Under the pieces are notes generated by a model. The model saw only the letters and a program-made list of their open reading frames with translations. It ran no database searches and had not been told where the DNA came from. From Bog-756 sp963701325 (GTDB taxonomy: Bacteria; Actinomycetota; Acidimicrobiia; Acidimicrobiales; RAAP-2), in the NCBI GenBank assembly GCA_963701325.1, contig OY969604.1, forward strand, positions 2,356,001-2,420,000: a DNA stretch of 64,000 bases, written 5' to 3'. Below, in pieces: positions 45,050-55,480 of this stretch. Both the position numbers and the translations under genes were made by a program. How positions within the stretch are numbered: position 1 is the stretch's first letter; the number at the start of each line of letters is the position of its first letter.

Positions 45050-46036
45050 TCAGAAGATTCGGTTCACGAGGTCGGGATCGTCGAGATCCGGCTCGCCGTT
45101 GGGGACCCAGCCCAGAAGTGAGCCCCAGCTCCCGCCCATTCCGCCACCCTCCTCGGTCTCCTCGGCCGGCGAGGCCCAGACGGCGTCGACCCGCTGACCG
45201 ACCCTCACCTGGTCAGCTGGCAACTCGATCACCGCCGAGTAGGGGATGATCACGTCGGTGTCATCGAGGAGGACGAATGCCCGGACGAACGGCTCGGTCT
45301 CGGTCTGGCCCGGATACTGCACCGGGGTGACGATGGCGAAGTTGGTGATCGTGCCCTTGTGGGGAAGGTCGACTTCGCACTCCGGACCGAGCTCGATGGC
45401 GTCGATGGGGCAGTAGCCGCGGCCGCCCGCGTACACCCGCGCACAGCGCGGGCAGCGCAGACCGAGGAGACGGTGCTCCCGGGATGCCTCGGTGGCCCGG
45501 TCGGCGGCCTCGGGCACCGGGTTCCGGTAGGTGATCGAGGCCAGATAGTCCATCCGGGTCACCGGCTCGACTGTTCCACCGGTGTCCTCACCTTCGGTCT
45601 CGGCCGTGTCGCCCGGGACGAAGCAGATGATGTCGTCGATTCGCCCCTCCCGGCTGCCCCGCCACCTGGGGGCCACCCGCATCCCTTCGGCCATGCCCTC
45701 CGGCGTGCCTGCGTCGACCGCATGGAGCAGGGGTGTGGTGGCACCGTCCAGACGGACCAGCGCGAAGGCGAAGGGATGGTCGAGTGGATGCTGTTCTGAC
45801 GGTGCGGGTACCCATGTCCACGACTCGATCGTGCCCGCCGGCCCCACCTCGACGAACTCGTGGGGGAGCTCTGCCCCGGTCGCCGGGTTCCACTCCATGG
45901 GAGGCACCAGCACGGCGTCTTCGCAACGGATGCCCAGGATCTGCTTCTCGGTGAGGGCGGTCATGAACGTCCCGACGACGGGCCCGAGGGACCGCTTGTA
46001 CGGGAAGGTGATGGTGCTCTCGATGAACCGGGTCAT
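45050..46036 (-). CDS. Double OB-fold (DUF35) protein with zinc ribbon
   Basis: 328 residues. Two DUF35-type OB-fold halves are visible. The second one has a zinc ribbon (CPRCARVYAGGRGYCP), the first has lost most of its cysteines (CEDAVLVPPM). DUF35 proteins bind thiolase-like partners and provide an acyl-CoA channel. GAAGGGGGG precedes the ATG. First gene of the operon with the two thiolases and divergent from the FUSC gene. Confidence 0.83.
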   Translation of the reverse strand: MTRFIESTITFPYKRSLGPVVGTFMTALTEKQILGIRCEDAVLVPPMEWNPATGAELPHEFVEVGPAGTIESWTWVPAPSEQHPLDHPFAFALVRLDGATTPLLHAVDAGTPEGMAEGMRVAPRWRGSREGRIDDIICFVPGDTAETEGEDTGGTVEPVTRMDYLASITYRNPVPEAADRATEASREHRLLGLRCPRCARVYAGGRGYCPIDAIELGPECEVDLPHKGTITNFAIVTPVQYPGQTETEPFVRAFVLLDDTDVIIPYSAVIELPADQVRVGQRVDAVWASPAEETEEGGGMGGSWGSLLGWVPNGEPDLDDPDLVNRIF

Positions 46037-46226
46037 CGACCCCCTTCGATCTTCAGCTGTGGAGTACGCGGAATTGGAGCACGTTAGCGCGAGCTGTATC
46101 GGCGGGTCGTCGGAGTCGAGGTGCGCCAGTCGAGTCGGCAACCCGGGAGGGCCCCGGCTAACTTGTCAATCGGATGCTGTGGGTTTTGCCGGTGCTGATG
46201 ATGTTGCCAGCCGGGGGCAGGATCCG

Positions 46227-47549
46227 ATGACTGGCACCACGACCCCCACCGGCACCGTTCGGTCTGGCTGGTGGACAGGTGCTCTTCCTCGAGTGAGGGC
46301 CAGGGACCCCGAGCTCCTTGCGATCAAACGTTCGATCCGGGCTGCGGTCGTGATGCCCACCGTGTTCGCGCTGACCCATCTGGTCACCACCAACCCCCAG
46401 GTCGGTCTGTTCGGGGCATTCGGCTCGTTCGCGCTGCTGTTCCTGGTGGATTTCCCGGGACGCACCGGCGCCCGGCTCTCCTCCTACCTCGCGCTCTTCC
46501 TCGTCGGAATCGTCTTCATCACCCTCGGCACAGTTGTCTCACAACAAAAGGTGCTGGCGGTGGTCGCGATGGCAATCGTCGGATTCGGCGTGCTCTTCAT
46601 CGGGATCGTTTCCCCCCAAGCGGTCACCGCGTCGACGGCGGCGCTGTTGATGTTCGTCCTGCCGGTCGCGGTTGCCCAGCCCGCGGCGAGCGTCGGCCCC
46701 CGCCTCGCCGGCTGGGCGTTCGCGGGTGTCTTCTGCATTCCGGCGTGCATGCTGCTCTGGCCCACTCCCTGGCACGACACGCTCCGGCGTCGCCTCGCGT
46801 CGACGATCTCGGCTGTGAGCCGGTCAGCGGCGAATCAGGCAGAGGGACGGAGCGATCCGAAGCCCCTGCCATCGGTCGCGTCGGAGGTCTCGTCGCTGCG
46901 CCAGGACTTCGCGGCGACGCCCTACCCACCGACTGGAGCGGCATCGGGCGCGGTCGCCTTGGCCAAGCTCGTCGGTCGCGTCGAGTGGGTAGCCGGAAGC
47001 GCCGGGCTCGCCGAGGAGGACGACGGTGCCCCTGTGAGCAGCCCCCACGTGCGGGGGGTGATGGAGGCGGTGTCGGACACCTTGGGAAAGAGCGCCGAAA
47101 TTGATCTGCGATGCCAGCGGGCATCCCGTCCACGATCCTTCTGCGATTGCCGGCGTCCAGCGGTCGATCGAGCGCCTGCAAGGGGTGGTCGCCGAGGTCC
47201 TCGACGCGGAGGTGACCACCTTGATCGACCCAGGAGCCGATGCGTCGGGCACCACCGGACACGAGGGAGACCGACCCGGCAACATCGATCCTGGTATCGG
47301 CATCGCCTCGTCCTTGGATCCGAGTTTCCATGCTCGGTCCATCGGGATCGCCACGACCATGCTGGCAGACGCAGCGCTCGAGTCCGCCGGCGCCCAGCCC
47401 GTTCTCGATCCCACGCTGGGTCTGGTCGACGAGGACCCCGCCCCGTCGGTCTGGAGGCGACTTGCCGCCTACTTCTCGATGCGCTCGGTGTGGTTCCGCA
47501 ACGCCGTGCGTGGGGCGGTAGGCCTCGCGCTGGCGGTCGCCATCGTTGA
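46227..47549 (+). pseudogene. FUSC family membrane protein, N-terminal part (frameshift near 47100)
   Basis: Coding sense runs from the ATG to about 47100, giving ~290 residues with the first FUSC-type membrane block (SIRAAVVMPTVFALTHL, GLFGAFGSFALLFLVDFPG, SYLALFLVGIVFITLG). Beyond that the same frame turns into low-similarity Arg-rich sequence until 47549. The following frame (from 47101) supplies the rest of the protein. A single extra base between 47097 and 47104 explains the break. The intact protein would be an aromatic-acid or lipid-type exporter (FUSC family). Confidence 0.75.
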
Positions 47550-48561
47550 GATCACCGACGTCGAGCACGGCTTCTGGGTGGTGTTGGGCACCCTTTCGGT
47601 GTTGCGGAGCAATGCATTGGGCACCGGCTCCACGGCCCTTCGTGCCGTGGGCGGAACCGCGGTCGGCGTTGCGTTGGGCTCGGCAATCATGATCGGGGTC
47701 GCAGGTCACACTGTTCTCCTCTGGGTCCTCCTTCCTGTCGCCGTCCTGGTCTCCGGTATCGCGCCCTCGATGATCTCGTTCGCGGCCGGCCAGGCCGGGT
47801 TCAGTGTCGTCGTCATCATCCTCTTCAACATCATCGATCCCACCGGGTGGAGGGTAGGGCTGACGAGGATCGAAGATGTAGCCATCGGCTGCGCTGTCAG
47901 CCTCGTCGTGGGGTTGCTCTTCTGGCCACGGGGGGCAACCGCAGCCCTCGGTCGCGCACTCTCGGATGCCTTTGCAACGAACTCCGGCTATCTCGCCGAC
48001 GCGGTGGACCGCCTGACCACCACGAGCCGTGCCATCGACACCCGCCCCGCCCAGCGCGAGGCTCACCGGGCCTATCTCCGTCTCGACGACGCCTTCCGTC
48101 AGTTCCTGGCCGAGCGTGGGGCCAAGGTCGTGCCGGTCGAAACCGTGGCCGACCTGTTCACCGGGGCAAACAGGATCCGTCTGGCTGCATACACCTTGGC
48201 CACCCTGGATGTGCTCCCGCCGGATCCGGGTCGGCCCGAGCTGGAGTCGGTCTCGATCGCAGGAGCCGTGCTCCGTGATTCGTATGCCGCGAGCCATCGT
48301 TGGTATGGGGAGTTTGCAGAGCTGCTCGCCGATCATCGCGGTGCCCTCGATCCGCCCCCGGTCCACGATGACACGCTCCACAGGGTTCTCCGCACGGCAT
48401 TCGACGATGCACGCACTCGAAAACGCGGCGACCGCCTCCGCGCCACCCTACGGATGCTCTGGGCGGACGAGTTGCTCGAGAACCAGCACCAGGTCCAAGT
48501 CGACCTGGCACGCTCGGCCGACCTCTTCGTCCGGCGCCGACGTCAGGGTCTGATGATCTGA
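47101..48561 (+). pseudogene. FUSC family membrane protein, C-terminal part
   Basis: 486 codons continuing the FUSC protein in a shifted frame. It holds the second membrane block (VWFRNAVRGAVGLALAVAI, FWVVLGTLSVLRSNALGTG, the FUSC signature) and a long cytoplasmic helix-rich end. Reading it as a separate gene is unlikely because the first half of the family domain would be missing. Together with the N-terminal part it makes ~775 residues, a normal length. Confidence 0.75.
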
Positions 48562-48589
48562 CAACGACCGAACGGGCGACTCCGGGTCG

Positions 48590-49396
48590 TTATCGGGCCC
48601 CTCCGAGGAACATCTTCACAATGGAGAACGGGATGGCCTTCACCTGCGAAGGCGGTGGCACCGTGATGGTGACCGGCGATCCATATCCGGTGAAATCGAC
48701 GGTAGCGGTGAGCCCGAGCGGGCCCCTCCTGGTAGTACCCGTGACACCCACAGTCGCCTGGACAAGGCGACCCGATGAGTCCGCCCAGACATTCGCCGTA
48801 AGGGCACGGGTCGAGCGAGTGGCAACGATCTTGCTGCCCGAGGCCTCGACGCCGTCGACCTTGGCGTTCCCCAACGAAGTCACCGTGGCGTGATGGGCGT
48901 CCGCGAACCGCACGATGGCACTCACGTCCCCGAGCGCGGATGCGGCCTTTGTGAACAGGACAGGAATGGTGGACGACGCCTTGGCCGGCAACGCCACGGA
49001 GATCCAGGGTGCCCCGATCGTGGAGGCCAGGCTCGGGACCTCCAGGTAGACCGTGGCTCCCGACAGGACGGCGTGGATGACTTCTGGAGCGTCTGAGCCA
49101 CCAGGAACGCGCTTGGCGACGACGGCCGGCACGGTGACCGTGAGCGACACGGCGTGCGTCGTGAGATCGGCCTGGCCGCTGCCGGTGAGGGTGACGGCCG
49201 AGGTCGTCAGGCCGCTGACCGAGGCACTGAACGTGAAGCTGGCCGTGGTCACCGGACTGTCCACCGTCTGACTGACCGAACCCGTGGTACCGCTCGTGGC
49301 ACCGGCGCCGTTGACCAGGCCGACGGTGGTCCCGATCCCGGCCGCAGCCACCAGTCCGATCGTTGCCAGCCATCTCCTGCTCGATCGCGTCAACAT
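48590..49396 (-). CDS. Secreted LppX/LprG-like protein
   Basis: 268 residues. A signal peptide (RRWLATIGLVAAAGIGTTVGLV) is followed by a strand-rich domain without Cys lipobox. The alternating patterns VTLTGSGQADLTTHAVSL and VWADSSGRLVQATVGV are like the LppX/LprG or LolA-type half-barrel that carries lipids, known from actinobacteria. Ligand and partner unknown. Divergent from the ABC binding protein, sharing a 200-bp control region. Confidence 0.65.
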   Translation of the reverse strand: MLTRSSRRWLATIGLVAAAGIGTTVGLVNGAGATSGTTGSVSQTVDSPVTTASFTFSASVSGLTTSAVTLTGSGQADLTTHAVSLTVTVPAVVAKRVPGGSDAPEVIHAVLSGATVYLEVPSLASTIGAPWISVALPAKASSTIPVLFTKAASALGDVSAIVRFADAHHATVTSLGNAKVDGVEASGSKIVATRSTRALTANVWADSSGRLVQATVGVTGTTRRGPLGLTATVDFTGYGSPVTITVPPPSQVKAIPFSIVKMFLGGAR

Positions 49397-49597
49397 CGCA
49401 ACTCCTACCGGTCCTCGTCTGCCCGGCGATCGCGGGGCACCCAGAGATTACGACAGTCCGAGGCTCGAGCGGTCGCGTCCTCCTCTTTGCCTGCGTGGAG
49501 TGGCAAACTACCGCAGACGGGGGTTCGCTGAGCATGACTGTCGGTCTCGTCAGTCATGTTCCTGATCCCTTCGATCGATCACGGAAGGTGGAATCTC

Positions 49598-50842
49598 ATG
49601 CGCATCAGACTGGCAGGCACGGCATTGGTCGCCACGCTCCTGGTCTGCGCCGGCTGTTCGTCGTCGCCGTCTGTCCCATCGGGGTCCCCCTCCGCCTCCA
49701 AGGCGCCCTACACGATCGCCATGATCACCTCGCTCACTGGTCCCGGGTCCTCCGAATTCTCCCAGGCTGCGGCCGGGTTCAATGCCCGGATCGCCATGCA
49801 GAACGCCGAAGGCGGAGTCAATGGGCACAAGCTCGTGGGCATCGTCCTCGACGACCAGACCAGCCCGTCCTATGTCGTCACGGCCGCCCAGGACGCGCTC
49901 TCGAAAGGCGTCATCGGCATCGTCTCGACCAGCCCGCTGTTCTTCGAGGCGGCCCAGTACCCCAACCAGCAGGGCGTACCTGTGACCGGCGGCTTCTTCG
50001 ACGGCCCCGAATGGGGCGAGCAGCCCTACACCAACATGTTCGCCTCCGACGTCGGGAGCGTTGACCCGAAGTATCCGGTGAACACGGGCATCGGGGCGTT
50101 CATGAAGAGCCACGGTGGCACTGTCGTCTGCAGCTACGGCTACAGCATCTCGCCCTCGTCGGCGCGGTCAGCCTATGGGACCGCGCTGTCCTTCGAGCAC
50201 GTCGGTGGCAAGGAGGGGGTGCTCGACACCTCGGTGCCCTTCGGCAGCGTCGATATGACGACGGAGGCGCTCGTGGCCAAGCAGAAGGGGTGCAACGCGT
50301 TCTACGCCGGGCTCGACGACAACTCGAACTATGCCCTGGCGACCGACCTCGGTCAGGACGGCGTGAAGGCCAAGGTGCTCGTCTTTCCGACGGGCTACGA
50401 GCCGAGCGTCATCAACTCGACCGCCTGGTCCGCAGTCCAGGGCGATTACTTCGACAGCGTCTTCCGGCCCTTCCAGGTGCCCGACGCCGCCACCGAGCAG
50501 ATGAAGTCCGCCCTCGATACCTATGCGCACTTCACGTCCAGCGAGTTCCCGAACTTCAGCCAGTACGAGTCCTGGCTCGGCGCCGATCTCATGATCAAGG
50601 GCATCCAGCTGGCCGGAACGAACCCGACCCATGCGAGCATCATCACGGCGCTGCGCAACCTCAAGAGCTACAACGGCAATGGGCTGCTTCCCACCTCGAT
50701 CAATTACTCGACCGTCTTCGGCCACGATCCCGCGGAATCGTGCGGGTGGTACCTACGGGCCGAAAAGAGTGGGTTCGTCCCGGTCTCGAGCCAGCCGGTG
50801 TGCGGGACAGACCTGCCTGGAACGACCACGGTACAGTCGTAG
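49598..50842 (+). CDS. ABC transporter substrate-binding protein (branched-chain amino-acid type), lipoprotein
   Basis: 414 residues. Lipoprotein signal VATLLVCAGC|SS, then the periplasmic-binding type I fold: YTIAMITSLTGPGSSEFSQAAAGFNARI, and a later SQYESWLGADLMIKGI. Ligand unknown; relatives bind amino acids, amides or aromatic acids. GGAAGGTGG precedes the ATG. No permease or ATPase of this system lies in the window, so it is an orphan component here. Confidence 0.87.
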   Translation: MRIRLAGTALVATLLVCAGCSSSPSVPSGSPSASKAPYTIAMITSLTGPGSSEFSQAAAGFNARIAMQNAEGGVNGHKLVGIVLDDQTSPSYVVTAAQDALSKGVIGIVSTSPLFFEAAQYPNQQGVPVTGGFFDGPEWGEQPYTNMFASDVGSVDPKYPVNTGIGAFMKSHGGTVVCSYGYSISPSSARSAYGTALSFEHVGGKEGVLDTSVPFGSVDMTTEALVAKQKGCNAFYAGLDDNSNYALATDLGQDGVKAKVLVFPTGYEPSVINSTAWSAVQGDYFDSVFRPFQVPDAATEQMKSALDTYAHFTSSEFPNFSQYESWLGADLMIKGIQLAGTNPTHASIITALRNLKSYNGNGLLPTSINYSTVFGHDPAESCGWYLRAEKSGFVPVSSQPVCGTDLPGTTTVQS

Positions 50843-50928
50843 CGAGAACCCGAGTCAGCTGTTTTGGCCGCTCCCGGCGTCGGCGTACGTCGGCGCCACT
50901 CAGTGAGGGCGGGTTCCAGGCCTTCCGT

Positions 50929-51852
50929 TCAGGTGATCGGGGCCAGCGCATCGACTTCCGCCGCTTCTTCTGTCGACAGATGCCACTCGGCAGCCGCAGC
51001 GTTTGCCCGGATCTGATCGACCGTGGTCGCACCGGCGATGACCGAGGGGATGGCCGGCTTCTCGAGCAGCCAGGCGGAGGCCAGATCCAACAAGCTGTGA
51101 CCATGCGAGGCCGCCCATGCACCGAGGGCGTCGACGACCTCGAAATTGTGATCGGACAGCAACCCACTCGCTCTCTCACCCCACCGCTGCATGCGGGTGC
51201 CCGATGCGGGCGCCTCACCCTTTTTGTATTTGCCCGTCAGCATGCCGCTCGCCAATGGAAAGAACGGTAGGTAGGCGAGTCCCAGACGCCGGCACTCGGG
51301 GAGGACCTCACGCTCGTCCCCCCGGTTCAGCAGGTTGTAGTGGTTCTGCACGCTGACGAAGTGGGCGCGATCTGCGGGCACACTCTCGCTGGCCTCGCGC
51401 AGCAGGTCAGCCGAGAAGTTCGAGCAGCCGATCTCGCGGACCTTGCCCTCGCGAACCAGTTCGTCGAGCACGCCGAGCGTGTCGGAAATGGGAGTGTGCG
51501 GATCGGGCCGGTGGAGTTGGTAGAGATCGATCCGATCCGTGCCGAGTTGCTGCAAGCTGCGCTCGACGGCCTCGCGTACATACGCAGGCGCCGCACCACC
51601 AGTGCCTTCCTTGCCGACGGGACTACCGAACTTCGTCGCGATGACCACCTCGTCACGATTGGGGCCGAGTGCCTTGGCCAGTCGTTGTTCGCTTTCCCCG
51701 TACGAATCCGACGTGTCGAAGAAGGTGATGCCGGCCTCGAGGGCGGCGTTGACGACCGGGGGTACCTCGTCCTCGTGCATTCCCATGCCGAAGTTGTTGG
51801 TTCCGAGGCCCACAACCGAGACCTCGAGCGGTCCGATTCGTCGCGTGTCCAT
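50929..51852 (-). CDS. Aldo/keto reductase
   Basis: 307 residues. Tetrad positions Asp/Tyr in FDTSDSYGESE, Lys in VVIATKFGS and His in LYQLHRPDP are all present, plus the NADPH tail VIAGATTVDQIRANAAA. Similar to the PdxI/Tas-like group; substrate unknown. Divergent from the DinB-like gene with 63 bp between starts. Confidence 0.9.
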   Translation of the reverse strand: MDTRRIGPLEVSVVGLGTNNFGMGMHEDEVPPVVNAALEAGITFFDTSDSYGESEQRLAKALGPNRDEVVIATKFGSPVGKEGTGGAAPAYVREAVERSLQQLGTDRIDLYQLHRPDPHTPISDTLGVLDELVREGKVREIGCSNFSADLLREASESVPADRAHFVSVQNHYNLLNRGDEREVLPECRRLGLAYLPFFPLASGMLTGKYKKGEAPASGTRMQRWGERASGLLSDHNFEVVDALGAWAASHGHSLLDLASAWLLEKPAIPSVIAGATTVDQIRANAAAAEWHLSTEEAAEVDALAPIT

Positions 51853-51902
51853 GATCTCCGTTCTACCATTCCCCCTTCCTGGTGACGAGCGAGCGCAGCC
51901 GG

Positions 51903-51915
51903 TAGAGTCGCTCTC
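51903..51915 (+). promoter_or_regulatory. Leaderless -10 box TAGAGT
   Basis: TAGAGT (51903-51908) is followed by 7 nt and the ATG of the DinB-like gene, with no ribosome site. Confidence 0.4.
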
Positions 51916-52728
51916 ATGCGGCCCGCAACGCTGCTACTGCAGACCGAGGGCGAGTGCGACATCGACCCAGGGCGCCTGCTCGACGTGTTCGACGAGCAGC
52001 GGCAGCGTTTCGTGACGATCCTCAGAGAGTTCGGTCCGGAGGACTGGCTTGCTCCCACCAGGTGCACCCACTGGTCCGCTCACGACGTCGTCCGTCACCT
52101 CGGCGACGCCAACGTGGTCAGCATGCGGGCGACTGCCGAGGACGGCACGCTCGACGTGACCACCGGCTTCGACCCGAGGGTCACTCCTGGAGAATGGCTC
52201 ATGGCATCGACTGGCGAGTCGACCGATGCGTCGCTGGGGCGCTTCGTGGCCACGACCGAAGAGCTGCTTTCACTTGGCCGGTCTCGGCTGGCCGAGCACC
52301 GCAGGTTCGATGTGCGCCTGCCATACGGGCAGATGGACTGGACCGTCGTCGTCCTCCATCTCTTCTGGGATTCGTGGATTCACGAGCGCGATGTGTTGGT
52401 CGCGCGAGGTGATGACCACCCCACCGACGACGACGCGACCCTCTATGCGACCTCGTATGGGCTGTTCATCGCCGCAGCGGTGGCATTGATGTTCGGCGAT
52501 CCGGTTCATGAGGAGCTGAAGCTCGGGGACGGTGTCTTCACCCTTGCCAGCAGCGGAGATGTCTCTCTCGCGGTCGATCGCGTACCCACTGCCGCGTACC
52601 CCGCGGCTGACGTCGCAGATGCCTTGGCCGGCCGAGGACCGCTTGGTGCTGCGCTCGATGCCGTTCCGACTCAGTCGCGTACGGCCTTGTTGCGCATGGC
52701 CGACTTCATGAACGCGCCCATCGAGTAG
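51916..52728 (+). CDS. Mycothiol-dependent DinB/maleylpyruvate isomerase-like protein
   Basis: 270 residues. WSAHDVVRHLGDA and FWDSWIHERDVLVARGDD give the metal-binding His/Asp/His pattern of the mycothiol-dependent maleylpyruvate-isomerase (TIGR03083-like) family, a marker of actinobacteria. Reaction unknown. The ATG fits a leaderless transcript. Confidence 0.82.
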   Translation: MRPATLLLQTEGECDIDPGRLLDVFDEQRQRFVTILREFGPEDWLAPTRCTHWSAHDVVRHLGDANVVSMRATAEDGTLDVTTGFDPRVTPGEWLMASTGESTDASLGRFVATTEELLSLGRSRLAEHRRFDVRLPYGQMDWTVVVLHLFWDSWIHERDVLVARGDDHPTDDDATLYATSYGLFIAAAVALMFGDPVHEELKLGDGVFTLASSGDVSLAVDRVPTAAYPAADVADALAGRGPLGAALDAVPTQSRTALLRMADFMNAPIE

Positions 52729-52732
52729 AGCC

Positions 52733-54562
52733 TCACCCGCGGACGCTGTCGTGCAGTGGGCCACCGATGGGCACGTGCACGGGGACGACGTGCGCGATGT
52801 CGACAGACGATCTCCCGACGTGGAGCTCGTGTCCTCCGGGATCCATGATCCATCCGCTCTCATCGACCCGCTCTGGCTGCCGCGCCCAGAAGGCGACACG
52901 TGCGAGCTGTGCCGCGAGTCGACGCAGCGCCGGATCGACGGTCGCCCAGCGGGCAAACGCCCGATCACCGAGCTCGATCTCGAGGACGGTCGACTCTCCA
53001 GGAGCGAGGGAGGCCTTGGCGAAGCCCTTGAGCTCTTTCGGCGGCCGGAACGCCCCGGGGTCCGTGGGCGCCACGTAGAGCTGCACGATCTCGCTCCCCG
53101 GCCGGCTGCCGGTGTTGGTGACCGGGATCCGCACGCTGATGCTTCTGCCGGGCTCGATCGTGGGTGTCGACAGCACGGGCGCTCCGATCTCGAAACTCGT
53201 GTACGACAGCCCGTGTCCGAATGGGAACGACACGTCGATGTCCCGCGACTCGTACCAGCGGTAGCCGACGAGGACACCCTCGCCGTAGCGAAGGCGGCCG
53301 CCTTCGGGCACCAAGTTCCCCCAAGTCGGGGTGTCCTCGAGGTTGATCGGAATGGTGGTAGGGAGCCGACCACCGGGGTCGGACTCGCCGAAGAGGACGT
53401 CCACGAGACCGGCCGCCATTTCCTGCCCGCCGAACCAGCACTGGACGACTGCGCCCGCATCCGTGGCCCAAGGGGTGGCGACCGGAGCTCCGACGTTCAG
53501 GACGACGATCGCGTGCGGCGCAACCTCGAGGACCCGCTGGACGAGCTCGTCCTGCCTGCCGGGGAGGTGCATCGACTCCCGGTCGGCGCCCTCGGTCTCC
53601 CAGTGCTCGTCCGTACCGACCACCAGAATCACCGCGTCGGCCCCCGCGGCGGCCGAGACGGCCCGATCGATGCTGTCGACGGCCGGTGCCGGTCGGATGC
53701 CGATCTTGGCCCCGGTCACGATGGCCGGTGCCCGAACGACGGACTGCACCTCGATCCGGACGGGATCCTCCGGTGACAGGTCCAGTGCAACGGTCACCTC
53801 CTGCCTGGCAAGCCCGAAGAAGTCATGGCCCGGATCTGGCGGATCGGCGAATCCGTCGAGCACGACGCGGCCGTCGACGAGCAGCCGAGCCGGTGCGGTC
53901 TGGACGAGGGAGATCATCCATCGACCTGCTGTTTCCACGGTGAGGTCCGCGTAGGCCCTCCACGAGAAGGCGGTACCGACTTCGCGCGGGGCGCTGCCGA
54001 ACCACACGATGGAGCCGGTGTCGTTGGTGGCTCTGTGGACCACCTCGCCCCCGAGGTCGTCGGGCCCGTAGAACTCGACGGCCATTCCCGGCCCGGCGTC
54101 CACGCTCAGCCACGCTTTCGGCACTTCGGGGCTCGTTCGGGCGATGTCGACGGCGGGTTCGTGGTCGATCTCGACGCCTGGTCCGAGCCGGTCCCGGAGT
54201 GCGTCGAGTGGGGAGCACAGGTAGTGCGCCGGTACGCTCGCCGATCCGCCACCCATGATGACCGCTCGCCCGGCGTTCGGCCCGATCACCGCAACGCGAC
54301 GCAGCTCGGTCTGCTCCAGGGGGAGGACCCCGGTGTTCTTGAGCAGCACAGTTGCGGCAGCGGCGGCTTCGCGTGCGAGTGCCCGGTCTTCGGGTCGGTC
54401 CTCGGACGTGGGCTGCTCCTCCGGGTCGTCGTCCAGGGCGCCCACGCTGTCCATCACCGAGAGGAGTCGCAGGACGGCAGCGTCGACCAGCTGTTCATCG
54501 ACGTTGCCGGAGCGCACCGCCTCGGCCAGCCGGGGCCCGTACCGCGGCCCGGACCGGGCATC
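52733..54562 (-). pseudogene. GH3 beta-glycosidase, C-terminal part (frameshifted)
   Basis: The continuation of the glycoside hydrolase family 3 protein begins near 54560 in a shifted frame with RYGPRLAEAVRSGNVDEQLVD. It contains the GH3 C-terminal domain (EAAAAATVLLKNTGVLPLE, VAVIGPNA), an inserted PA14-like carbohydrate-binding domain (YGPDDLGGEVVHRA...), and a C-terminal fibronectin-III-like domain (IPVTNTGSRPGSEIVQLYV). One missing base near 54541-54556 joins it to the N-terminal part. Confidence 0.82.
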
Positions 54563-55305
54563 TCGAGGTCGAGCCCGGCGGCGATCGCCCTCTCGGTGTC
54601 GGCGAAGGCGTACCAGTCGGTGACAACGAAGCCGTCGAATCCCCACTCGTCGCGCAGGAGGTCCTGGAGGAGCCAACGGTTGTCGGGACCGTACTGGCCG
54701 TTCATCCTGTTGTAGCTGGTCATGACGCCGAGGGCGTCGCCCTCTTTGACCGCGAGTTCGAACGGCAGGAGATGCAGCTCGCGCAGAGCCCGGTCATCGA
54801 TGACCGAGTTGGCCACCATCCGGTCCCTTTCGTACTCGTTGCCGGCGAAGTGCTTGACCGTGCAGGCCACGCCGGCGGACTGGGCACCGCGTATATACGC
54901 GGCGCCCATCCTGCCGGCCAACAGCGGGTCCTCGGAGTAGGACTCGAAATTGCGACCACCGAGGGGCGAGCGGTGGAGGTTGACCGTGGGGGCGAGCAAC
55001 ACCCGGCACGCCTTGGTGCGGGTCTGTCTGCCGACGAGGGCGCCGATTCGCTCGACGAGTCCTGTGTCCCAGGTCGCACCCAGCGCTGCTCCGCATGGCA
55101 CGCAGGTCGCGCTCAGAGGCTCCTGCCCGTGTGCCGCACCCGGGAGCACCGGTCCGCGTGCGCCGTTGGGACCGTCGGTGACCCGGACGGGCGGTATCCC
55201 GTGCCGTTCCAGGGGAGCCATCGAGAAGATGTCGGCCCCTGCGAGGAGTGTGGTCTTCTCGACGAGGTCGAGTTGGGCCACCAGTGCTGGTAGGTCACGG
55301 GACAT
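54454..55305 (-). pseudogene. GH3 beta-glycosidase, N-terminal part (frameshifted)
   Basis: ATG at 55305 begins MSRDLPALVAQLDLVEKTTL. The TIM-barrel of glycoside hydrolase family 3 is clear: VRVTDGPNGARG, CVPCGAALGATWD, NLHRSPLGGRNFESYSEDP, VKHFAGNEYERDRM and the nucleophile Asp in GFVVTDWYAF. After GLDLEMPGP the frame fails and runs to a stop at 54454 in non-homologous sequence. No signal peptide, so the enzyme would be cytoplasmic. Divergent from the second sedolisin with 175 bp between. Confidence 0.85.
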
Positions 55306-55480
55306 GGGTGTGTTCTCCGGATCGTCGCGTAGGGAGAGCGGCCAGCGGTTGCCGCCGTCGGTCGGGTCAGGTTGACATGTGTACATCGATACTGTTGCCT
55401 TTTGCTGAGGAGTCGGTGGAGCTCCCTCGGCCAGGCGTATACTCGGCCGTCGTTCAGGCGGGCAGTCGTTGGAGGTACTC

